Source of the DNA: Opisthocomus hoazin
Lineage: Eukaryota > Chordata > Aves > Opisthocomiformes > Opisthocomidae
Direction: 5' to 3'
Assembly (NCBI RefSeq): GCF_030867145.1
Contig: NC_134414.1
Coordinates: forward strand, 130,770,465 to 130,834,464
DNA length: 64,000 nucleotides
Under the pieces are notes generated by a model, which saw only the letters and a program-made list of their open reading frames with translations, ran no database searches and was not told where the DNA came from. Shown piece after piece: positions 27,001-39,000 of this stretch. Made by a program: the position numbers and the translations under genes. Positions within the stretch are counted from its first letter, which is position 1. Every line of letters begins with the position of its first letter.

Positions 27001-30000
27001 AATACTCTTATGAAGGTCTTGCTTCAAAAGAACTAATTTTATACAAAGCATCTGCCAGAGGTGGTGTTTTGGTTTCGGCTGCAGCCGGCAACAAAAGCGC
27101 CACGCGGCCGCCCCTCCCCCCACCGGGGTGCGGAGGAGAATGGAAAGAAAGAGGCAGAAGCTGGTGGGTCGGGATAAGGGCAGTTTAACAGAACAGCAAA
27201 CAAAGAGAACAGGAACAACGATACAGAAAAGGGGATTACACAGAACAAACCCGCAGAACAGACCCGCTCTCTCGGACCGCACCGCTGCTGAGCCCTCCCG
27301 AGCCGCGAGTGAGTTCCCACCGCGCTGCCCCCCCCACCGGAACCCCGCACGGCGGCCCATGGTATGGAATACCGGGCTCTGTTTGGCCAGGTTGGGGTTG
27401 GGCCAGCCCACCCGGCTGTGCCCCTTCCTGGATTCTGGTGAAAATTAACCCTGTCCTGGCCAAACCCAGGACAGGTGGCTTCACTGAGTAAAAGCCATCC
27501 CATTGAGCTTTGGTGTGGCTGCTGCTGCTGTGTAGAACTATTTATAGATCACTTCAAGTATTCAAAGGGTAAAGATGTTAATTAATCCTTGCAGATCCTT
27601 GTGTGGTAGGTATGTTTATAAGTCCATCTTGTTACTGAAGGAACTGAGCCAGAGCAGTGAGGTGTTTTGGCAAAGGCTGTTCTGTACTAAATGAGGAACC
27701 AAGCCAGTATTAGAACTCTAGAGCCCTGGGCTTCAAATCGGGGGGAAAAGGGGCCTGTTTGCCATGAAATTAAAATATGTCAGTGCTCACCCCCACCCCA
27801 GACTGGAATGTAAGTTAGATATTTATGAGAGAGGAAGCAATCACACTACAAACTATTACAGGCCATGCCAGCTTAGCAATAGGAGTATGCCTCATTTTTT
27901 GCATCCTCAGTTGGAAAAAAACCAGTTTAACATAATAAAAAACAAGTCTTACATTTCAGTCCATAGGACTGACACAAACTGTGTGAATCTGTTTTTTAGC
28001 TCTCTGTAGACTGTAAGAAATTGAAGACTGGGTACTGAGATCATACTTTCCTTTTGAATTCATGTAAACCCTAAGATTTTACCGTGACATACAACTGCAA
28101 GATTATAATCTCTGTGCAAGCTTTACACTGGCCTATGGGTTTTAATGGATGACTGATAATTCTTTTTATCAACTCATTTATAATTTACAGTTCATGCATT
28201 TTTAATTGTTGTTTTCTCAACAGCTTCACAGCAATATATAGCAACCAAATATAGGGCTGACAATCTTTACCATTATTTCTCAGAGCTGCCATTGAATCTA
28301 GGGGGAGACTTTGAGGAAGAATTGTGAAAATTCAGGTCATTTAAACAGGCATTTAAAGCATGTAATCCTTTAAAATTATTTTATTTCACAAATGACATGA
28401 TTTGCAATTAATAGAGAATATTCTGTCCTGAACTGGGTAAATTAAGGAATAATCCAGCTGCCCCACACAGAGGCTGTCACTCAAAGCCAATCATACAGTA
28501 TTAGGCTTTGCTAGTTTACTACAAAATGGAATGACAGCTTAGTAATTTGATGCCTTTTTTTAAAATGTAGATGTGGTGATAGTATGTCATGTTTGTTATT
28601 CTAGGCCTTGGCCATTAAAATAATAATTTGGCATTTCAGTTTTGTTTCTTTTAAGTTCTTTTTGTAATTTATTGAGTAGAAGACTTGGAAATAACAAGAC
28701 ATGTTGGTTAAGTGCTGGGACCCAGGCTTGGGAAAGCTGGGTGCCACCAGCTCCTCAGGCTGCCCTACAACAGAGCTTTGGCCAAGACAACCCTCACAGG
28801 GCTGGCTCCGTTCCCCTGCTCTGTGAGATGATCAGGACTACACTGACCTCTGCTGTCAAAGGCCTTTGCGGACTAGAAAGTAAAGCTGCTGGGTACGGAC
28901 TACTAGGTGGTATTAAAAAGATGTGTGGGGCCCCTAGTAACCAGGTTTGTTCTTAATAGCACCTACAAACTGCCTTGACTGGCCGAATATGGAAGATCTC
29001 TTTTTCTAATGAACACACACCTTTTACTATATGGGCTACTACTTACATACAACTTTCCAAAAGCTTGCAGAGAGGGCATCAGTCTCTATACTCCTTGCAG
29101 ATTGCAGCGCACTAAAGCTGAGTACAAGCACTGTATAAAGCAGTGTAATGACCCCTTAAAACAAAATGCCCAAAGTCCAGTACAGTTTTACTAACCCTGA
29201 GTTAGACTTTCCACTGTTAGAGTACCTAGTCATGCTAGGTTCTTGGTTTGTCACTTAAAACTGGTCTAGATGTGTTTTAATTTTTCATACTAAAGTATCT
29301 CCAAATACTTCATTTAATGGACTTGTACAATAAAGGTTGGCCAAAGGACATACTGAAAAGCAAAGTGACTAAAACTAGTATTTTGGCAAGCCCTCTCAGG
29401 CTGATATCCAGGCTGCCTGCCATTATAGCTGTGATCACACTTACTGTCCACAGATGTCCTGAAAAGGAAAGCAAGGAAAGGTAGTCATTGATGTAGCTCC
29501 AAATCAATAAAAACTGAACTTCTAGACTTCCTTAGACACACAGGTGAAGAGAATGAGCAGGAGAACCTGTTTAAAAAGTCTCTCTTGCCTTTTTACTCCT
29601 CCTTCACAAAAAGAATCACCAGGATAGCTTAGAGTGTCAGTCCTTAGGTCACTAACTACATACGGGTGTTTTGCAGAGCAGTTTTCAAAGTGGGAATAAT
29701 ATATGGTAAGTGTATTGTAATTTAACTTTGAGTAGGTTCTTGAGTTGATCCACTCTGAGTTGAACTTTTACTGGAAAATATATCTGCATTGATTTTATAA
29801 AGAAAGCCAGCCCAATAAACTAACCACCAAACAATCCCCTTTTCCCTAAAACCAGAGAGAAACAGAGATTTTGTGGCTGGACAATAATCCTGTGTAAGTA
29901 TTTTACATTCTGTTCACATTGGTACAGCAGCAGGATACAGTATTATTCCTCAACAGCTACCATGCTGCAAACTGCTCAGTATCTCCTCCACTTCTTGTGG

Positions 30001-33000
30001 GTTTCTTCACAGAAACTCCTGAGACTCCTCTCTAGAACGAATGGCGCTAATACCATGAGAATTTTGATGAAAAATTGTGAACTATGTAACTGTGCCTTAG
30101 TCTGTATACATCAAGAAATGAAAAAATGTCATCTGTGTCACTTGTGTAATCATAAACAAAGTCATCAGACTAATTCTACTATGTTACTTTAAGCTGTAAC
30201 TGTACTTTCAAAAAGATGGTTTTTAATCTATAGACGAGTAGCAGAAGTAATATTGAATTTCTTAGGACTGCTTGCTTAAAAGGGTCTGATTACTAGCATC
30301 CTCTAAGGTGAGAGAGCCATCCTAGTGCTCTTTACAGCGTCTGTTGTTGAGTTTCAGTTGTAATTTGGAATGCAGGACACATTTGTTTTTCAGTAGGGGC
30401 TTTGTTAATAAATTTTGAACTTGACAAATGAACATAGAACAAAGAAAATAGAATTATTTTGGCACAGGGAGATCACCTTATGATACTCAAATATCCTTAG
30501 GATTTCTTTGTTTGTTTTCCAGAAACTGTCCTATACAAAGGAAGCAATGAGCAGGTGAGTATCTGCGTTTGCCTTGAGTTTTATTCTCTCTGGAGATAAC
30601 AGCAGAGCTGAGTTGTGACATTTTGTAACCTTTTCTCTCTTTCTTGTCAGCTCCTGCACTGATTGGTCATGTGGGTAAGTAACTTTCCCTTTCTAAAGGC
30701 TCCTGATTGGCCCTTTCTGCAGTTCTTGCTGCTGCTGGAGTTGATTTGTGCCCTGAAAATTAATGAAATTCACCTTTGTGCATAAGGGCATATAGAAAAG
30801 TGTGATGGAGAAATCCTGTAGTTCTTGCGTGTGAACTTCTGTCCTGGCATGCTTGGCACGCTCAAAATATCTCAGCCAGTCTGGAGCTTGTACTTCTGCT
30901 GAAGTATGACATCACCTTGTCGGCTGTCGGGCACAGACGCAGGCTGTTTACCTGGAGAGGTTTAGTGGGGGAAATCTATTCTGGGAGACAGAAGTGTCCA
31001 TAGTTACTTGTGTTAGTGCTATCCTGCGAACCGTTCCCAAAGGCTTTCAGTAGTCCTGGTCATCATTACAGAAAGCTAAGAAGAGAAATGTTTTTGAAGT
31101 GCTTTTCAAAAAAACTCTTTTGAGAGATGTGCTCTAAAAACAGTTACAAGGCTGCTTGGGCTCCTTACACTTTTAACAAGGTAATAAAAATGAAAACCAG
31201 TCTGAATTGTGGCTTCTTTTTACCAAAGCAAATCTGAACTTGACCTGTTATTTTCATGTCTTTTTTGAGCTGAAAGGAAAACCAGTTTGAATTATTATTA
31301 CTCCATTCCTACTCAGAACTTAATCTAAGCTGTTATTTTTAGAGCAATTCAAACCCAAATAACCTAGTGCTGAACTCATCTGAAAAATTGGCAAGTTCAA
31401 TTCCTTGCTTTACAGGCCACATAAAGCTATGATACATATGAGTAATTCATTTACTGGGAAGACTAATCACTTAACAGACTTTAAAAAACCTCCCATCTTC
31501 CCAAACTAGGTATACTTACAATGATTCATAACCACAACATTATATATTAAAATTAGTAACGTGAGACAATAAGGGCAAAAGTGATTCCTAAGAGGTTGGT
31601 TTCTCTCTGTCCTGTTGAGATCAACGCTCCTCTGACATGAGCACTCCCCAAAGCCTCCTGGTCAACTGGGTAGCGTACATCTGTTCAGAACTTTCTCTGT
31701 TGTGAATGCAACATTGGCTCAACTTCTATATGCTTTTCTAAGAGAAAATAGCAACCAAAACAATCTTGTCCGTGTAATCTTTGTGGGTCCGATCCTTTCT
31801 CATTATCATCAGTCATGCTCTAGACTGGCTTTTTACGTGAATGGAACCACATCTTATTTATCAGTAAATGTGAATTCAGAGATGCAGTTATCTCAGTGTG
31901 AATGCTGAAGTCTTTGAAAAAATTCATCTTTCTGAAGAAGTTTGAATTTGGAACCTACTGTGTCCCTCTCTTTGATCATTCAGGAAATCTATGTAGAGAT
32001 ATATGAGAGGAATTAGTCAACGCTAATTAATCTAGACCCTCTATGTGCACTGGGCTGAACAACCTAACAATGCAAAAAGCCCAACATTGGATTGAAAGGT
32101 GGATCACAGTGATTATTGTACTTGTACAAAAGCTGTCTTATCAAATGCTTTGTCACAGGCGTTGTAAAAGGGCTCCGGTAGACAATTGGAAAGCTTTACC
32201 TAACTCCATGCACTGTGGGGCTGTGCTGCATCTTTCTCAAAAACACGCTGCTTTTATCCCAGTGTCAGGTTGTTCATAGCTTTACGATGGGATCCTTGTT
32301 GTCACTGCCAGTTTAAACTTTGGGTTTACTATGTCTTTTCCTCTAAAAGTTGTTTGTCTTGTGCTTGGATATGTGATAGTGTTTTATAGCATAAAGAGAG
32401 ATACAGGACTGAAGCAGTGCGATGGACACAAGTAGTTTGCTCTGGATAATGGAGCATCAGGAAGAAATTAATATAATTTATTCTGGCAAAATTAAAAACA
32501 TAATCCTTATTCTAAGAGCATTCTGGGCATCTCTGCACCACAAGGTTTAAGAAGTGAAGTTTGTAAGCCAGGGTCATATAAAAACATTGGCTGTCTTGGG
32601 TAGAAGATGTCTCATCTAACTTCAGACAGCCTCCATCAAGATGACTGAGTGAGCAATCTCAGTATTGCCAACAGCCAGCGTTATTATTTCCTGAAAAAAA
32701 AAAGTACTAGAAATCCCAGTACATATCAGAATAAAATGAAGACCTTTTAAAAATGTTCGGTGAGAAAAGGGAGTAAGGACCTGAACCAGGATCACCCCCA
32801 GTCCTTAAAACAGACCCTTGATATCTTTTGGTCATTTTAACTACACTGCCTTGCTAGATTACAGCAAAACTGTGCTGAAAGCTATAAACAGCTGTAGAAT
32901 TGAAGCTGTGACTTAAAGAATTCAATACATCTCACATTCCTACCTAAATGTCAATCCTGTGTCTCTGTCTAGCTGGAAAAAGCTAGTTTCAGCTAGTTAA

Positions 33001-36000
33001 AATGCTAGAATAGTTTTAGTGTAGCCCGCAGAAAGGTGGCTTCTACTTGTGCGATTCACTTCCCAGAATAACTCGCAATCCGGCATTACTGACAATTATG
33101 TAACGGCAGGATGAAAGTGTGTTCCCGTAAGACCCGTGCATGCGTTCACGTAGGTTAAACGCTCAGCTAGCCTGGCCTCTGAAGGAACTGAGGGATTAAA
33201 CTAAGTCCCACTGAGGAGAAAACCTCAAGGGAAGAGTAATATATGAGACACAGTCCCGGTGTGTATAGAGCAGCCCTGTGGAACTGTGGAGTTTTGTCCC
33301 AGTAGGAGGTGTGGGAGCACTCCATCAACTACAGACTTTCAATGGTCACTTTATTCAGCGGGCCATTGGGGCTTTGCATAATGAATTTGGCTGTCTTAAT
33401 ATTGGAGTATGTCTCAAAACAATACGACAACTGTTCTGTCTGATTCCTGGAGGGGGTCAAAAGCCAGTTCTTGAGAACCAACTGAATGCAAATGAGTACC
33501 ACAGAATTGCCACACTAGAAAAGTAGAGCTTCTGTGTCGTAGCCGTGCTTGAGTGCTGTATTGTGGTGAACGACTTCACGGACCCCAATCTTGTGCTCGA
33601 TCAGAATAATTTTATTGCTCAAGTGAATACCTTATATACTAATACAATAGTTACTAGAGCCAATCAGCTTTGGATTCGTAGCTTTGCGAATGCCAGTTCA
33701 CAATTGGTGTTTTCCAGGATCTTTTGCAGCTGGATGTGTGAAAACAGCCTATCTCCTGAGAACAGAGAAGGGAGGCGCAGGACGCGCTGATCTTTCAGGG
33801 TCATGAGACAGTGCTGTTCTGTGTCAAATTATATGGTTTTCCACACTGTATGCACAATCACATACTGAAGAAAAGATAAGGAGTATGGGGTAGTTGAAAA
33901 GGATGAATATAACGCACTACTTTTTCACTTCTTCAGAAGATACTATGTCAAATGAAATACTTATGTCAAATGAAATCAATAGAAGCATGTGTCCTTTCTG
34001 ATTGGCACTTGCTGATTTTGGACTCACTGCAATTGGTCACAATAAGTCATGTCTGGACCTCCTTTGTTCTGTCCATGTTCCCTGCTTTGGAATACACTGG
34101 CACATTTAAGATCTGTATTTGTCAGAGGTGGCAGCAACAGCTGGTGATGTATCAACTCAAATTTTGAACCTTTAATCAAAACGTACTTAGTGAAAGAAAA
34201 AGATCTTGTTGTCCGTGCTGGGATCATTTCAACGGTTCAGCACTTCTGCCTGCAGTGAAGTAGAAACATACCTGAGCTCCTTTACTGTCTGCATGTGGAC
34301 TTGGCAATGAGATTGCTGTTGCAGAGATTTTTGAGCATCTGTACAGCTTTATCCCATGTGAAGAGTTCCAGTCTTCAGTTGTGTATTTTCTTTTGTCCTC
34401 CCTACTGTCAGACAGCAAATATGAAAGGTATGTTCTGCTTTAGTTAAAAACAAGAGGTCAAAATTCAAGAATTGCCTAAATGAAAATTAAGATAAACGCA
34501 AGCACGATTTAAAAGGAAAAGAATCTGAATACAAGGCTCAATCCTGTATTCTGTACTTAGATAAAAATACTCCTGATATTGCATACCTACTTAGTTCAAG
34601 GACCTGTGATTAAAATATTTAAAAAAGAGAAAATCAGACCATAAAATGGTTTTCCCTTCTTTGTGCAAGGCTTCTCAATATTATCATTGAAATAATAAAG
34701 TTTAAGAAAAAGAAATGCTTGACATAACAAATTAGACTTCAGGACATTCAAACTGATAAATAACTTGATGGATGTCTGGCACCTGTAGTACAAATCAGAA
34801 GATGGTACCTTCTTCAACCACAGAGTTAGGTTTGTGTTAAACCTTGAGGAAGAATGTAGAGAAAAATGTAACTAATATCTTCATAAAATTTCATGGGAGG
34901 GAGGGGGATGTGAAATGGTGTCGCTGATGCTCCATTTCAGTGGTATTTCTCTTTAATAACACAGTATGGCTGCACATAAGAGCTTGCTTAGGCTCTACAG
35001 CTGCCCATGAGTCAATGCAACACTGTGTGCATTGGTGGGCTGGAACCTATTCAGTCCTTTCGTGACATGGCTGAGGTCACACAGAAGTGTGGTCACTATG
35101 GGGTTTGCAAAAGGGGGATATAGGCTGTATTTGTGAGCTGTGTTTGCTGTATGAAGACGCGTAGGCTGTCCATAAGCACTGTTTGCTTCAGATCAACTTC
35201 TGAGGCCCTTGTGGGTCTCCTCTTACACCTGCCTGGATCCAGGTGCCTAACAGAGCTGTATGATCTGAAACCGGTTGTTTCTGCCAAGGAAACACAGTGC
35301 AGTGTTCGTTGTGCTGCTTAGACATCTGCTTGTGCATATTCCTTCCTGCCTCTCCACACATATGTGTATGCTTTTATGTTTTGCTTACTGCTCAGCCAAG
35401 ATGGTCCAGGGCATCACCCATGCAGGTAGGACGATAGAAATTACGTTTCGTATGTATGTGTCTCAAATTCACAATAAGCCCTTGCTGGAATATAGTCCCT
35501 CCACCCGGAGTGGCTCGCTTGTGTAGGTATAGTTAAAAATAAGGCCTGGGCCCTGGATTAGTCCTGGGGCAAAAAAACCCACAGACAATCCCCGCGATTT
35601 TAAGTGATGTGACTGATGGGGGATTTGAGTCTGTGTTTACCTTGAAGAGCAGCGTGTTCAGGCAAATCAGTCTATGCGTTGTCCTGTGCATTTTGAGTGG
35701 CTTCCTTAGAGATACCTAGTACTATTGTTGCTGTTTTAGGATATTAATAAAGCGGCCATTTTAAAAATTAAAATGTTAAGGGGAAGTAGAAGGCAAAAAG
35801 ATATGGATGCAAAAAGAAAGCAAACCTCACCATTCTGGTAAGGCAATGAAAAAACAATGTTGTGCATACAGTGAGGTCGGTTATAGCACAGTTTATTGAA
35901 ACAATATTTTATCCTCCTGACAAAAAATGGTTAACTGTTAATTCGACCAAATTTGGTACTTGACTGGTCTTGCTTGGTTAGACTGATTATGTTTTAATGG

Positions 36001-39000
36001 GTGATATTTAAGCCCTCGGCTTTTGATTTTCAGCCAGCTGTGAGCCAGAATTCTGTCAGAAAATTGGTTAGCCCCTCAGTACCAGTAATAACATATTCCG
36101 CGGCCTTGATAAGCCTGTTGCTGCGTAAGGTGTTGGGCTTGCTGTGCTGGAAATGGCAGCGGCCTTGTTCCGACCTCGCTGGTCAGCTCTCTCATGGCTG
36201 CCTCGCGGCCGCTTCGGTCCGTGGTTGCCACTGCACGCGAAGCCGGAGCCTAACTTGGCGCCGTGTCTGATGGAGAGCTGCCGCTCATGAGTCAGTGACG
36301 GTGAGTGTGCTCTGGGACCTTCGAAAAACTGGAGAATTTTATTTTGACCACAGTAATCCAATCCAGAAGTAGTACTCTACTCTAGAAAACTAATTTTAGG
36401 CTTTTCCACTTGTATGCTGCTCCTCTTTTGAAAGTGTGATTTATACCATATGTTTCTCCCCTGTCTTGTTGAGGAGGAGGAGAGAGAGAGCAGCTGAGTG
36501 GGCATTTGGCCCTTAGCCCGGGCTAACCCACCACAGAACTGGGTCCGCAATCCCGCTGTTCAGATAGGGCATCTGGAAAAGACCTCAAAGGCTAAGTCAC
36601 AGCACACATCTGCAGGTGGCTGGAGGGGATGGCATGGGATCCCCTGGCAACCAGCTCCTCTGGGGCAGCAGCTGGAGGCCAGCAGTGTCCAGAGGTCCCT
36701 GAAGCACACTGGGCACCGACCCATGGGCAGCTGGATCGAGTCCTGCGAGTCTCAGGTTGAGCTCGGAGCCTAAATTATTCTGCCAAAGAAAATCACATTT
36801 CTTGCTGTCCCCTTCGCAAGAAAAGGGGGTTGATACAAGGCTTAGCTAATGCTTGCGTACGGGTTTGAGCACTTCAGCTGAACAGAAGGTTACAAATCCT
36901 GGAGCAGAGCTGTTTTCACTGCACATGACTTTGCTTTTGTTGGCTTTTTAGTCTGAACTTCATTACACCTAAACAGTTTGTAACAAGTAAAATCCCAGGT
37001 TGTTTCACCTCTCCTGAAAAGTAGAGTCATGTTTGCTTCTGAACATGCCATCATGAAATATGATGCGCTGCAATGCTTTATTTACTGATGCTGTAGTTTG
37101 GTGAGGCTCTGGTATAGATGTAATCTAATGCCTACTGATATCGGTAAGACCAATGTGTCCTTGGAGATGGGTGAATTTAATTGGAAAACATTTTATCTGA
37201 CCAATTAATAATTGTTTTTGTTTCAGTTCTAAGACAATAAAAAAGTAAGGAAACTAAATCCCTGTAAAATACAACCAGCATTCTTAAGAACATGTAAATC
37301 CTTTAAATGTGGGATTTGGGGGTTTTTTGTTGTTGGTTTTTTTTTTTTTTTAGCAGTAAGAAGTTGATGTTTTTTGAATGAGTTACTTGTGACTCTTTAT
37401 ACATGTGATGGCAATGGCAGAGAGGATAAGAGGGGATATCTTGTCTAAATTACACTTGCTAGTAAAATTTCACTTTCCAGTCTTGGAAATCCTTCCAAGA
37501 TTTACTGAGGCTGTCAAAAAATCGGTAGAGAGTTACCTTGCACTGTGCTGGCTGAAAACAGGTACCAGTGTCCACGAGATGCAAGCAGACACAAGTAACT
37601 CCACGTTTCAAGCTTGCATACAGCTCATTGGCTTTAGCTGTTCAAGAAAATACATGAAGGTTCTGTTCAAACTCTTGAATACGTATTTTCTGCTTTGTTC
37701 ATCTGGAGATTATTTTATTTTTCATTAATATTTTATAGTTGTTATGTGGATCTCACCCTGTCAGTTTAACATTCCCAGAACTTCCTGTATTTTTGTATGG
37801 CTAATCATTATGCACAGGACTAGCCTGTGCCTCCAGGGAAAGGATGGGTGAAAAGATTCTTGGCTTAAATAGAAAATTCATCAGCTTTGTTTTCAGGTCT
37901 GTTTATTGGCAAGTGTTATGTGTCTGTGAGAGGCAGAGGGAGAAACAGAGTTTCAGATGTTAACTCAGTGAAGCTATTGTATGTTTGCTCATATACTTCT
38001 GCCCCAGTATCTTTAATGTGTAGTTTTGGATCTGGTTGTCTGGCTGGTGCTGGAAGCCTTTGGTTTTTGGGGTGATACAGAGACTGATTATACATTGTGG
38101 AGGAGGCAAAGTAGCCATCAACTTTGACTGGAGTTTTGCTTGAGGTCAGACTGCGAGACCAGTAATCTAGTATGTGCATCAAAAATCAGACCTGGCAAGG
38201 CTGGGAAGCATGGCTCACGTAGTATGAGCGCTTGCACATGCTGCAGTGAAGGCTCCTTGCTGCAGTGCTTATTTTATGGCACAAGTATGACCATCAATAG
38301 CAAAGGAGTTCCTTTAGACGTGGGAGAAATATCTCAGTGCAATGAACTTCAATGACTTTTCTGAAGTCTGAAGTTCAGTTTCTCTCCAGCACTTAAACTT
38401 CCACTCTTACAGATTGGGCTGTATATATTAAAAATGACAAACCTGAAGAATTATTTTTTCTTCATTCAGGAAGGACTTGTTTTTGTCAGAGCGTGTCTCC
38501 CACTCTTGGTAACTGGACAGTTGCTCAGGGCTTACAGAATTGGCCCCAAGGAGCTTGGGTTTCATCTTCGAATCACAGTCTTCATCTGATTTTTATCTGA
38601 AATGTTTTTCTTTTCCACATTCAGCCTGAAGTTGTTTTGTGTGTGTGTGAATGCAGTCATTGGATTTGGAAACTGATGCCTTTTGAAGATTTCTGAATAA
38701 GCAGGGTAAAAGTCATGATGAAAAGAACCCATCTGCTCGCAGTGATTTCAGTATAGTTATGATGTTTTAGTGCACTGGAGAGTATTTTAAAAAATGAGCG
38801 TTTTATAGAATATTACAGGTTACCTTTGTGTTTTACCTTTGGTCTTTGCATTTGGTTATTTCACAGAACTGCTAGAAGGCAAAAGGTATTTTTGAGCGGG
38901 ATTCCAAGTCAACTGGAATATGAAGAGGTTAGCAGCCTGGAGGGGCACGTGATGTGTTGTGTGATGCAAGTGATGATCCAATATCTAAGTTGCAAAAGAT

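Larger units (their letters stand above)
17941..30522 (+). other. IMPG2: IMPG2 intron 3 (12.6 kb)
   Basis: The largest intron. It contains a 1.15-kb LTR (22408-23553), a 409-bp solo LTR (27065-27473) and a MIR-like relic (27546-27735), listed separately. Open frames inside these LTRs are incidental. Elsewhere I see AT-rich unique sequence with no recognisable gene or RNA. Confidence 0.85.

Noticed and set aside
26911..27503. Open frames of 154 and 166 codons on the minus strand
   Set aside because: They cross the solo LTR 27065-27473 and its boundaries; low stop density there is due to high GC.
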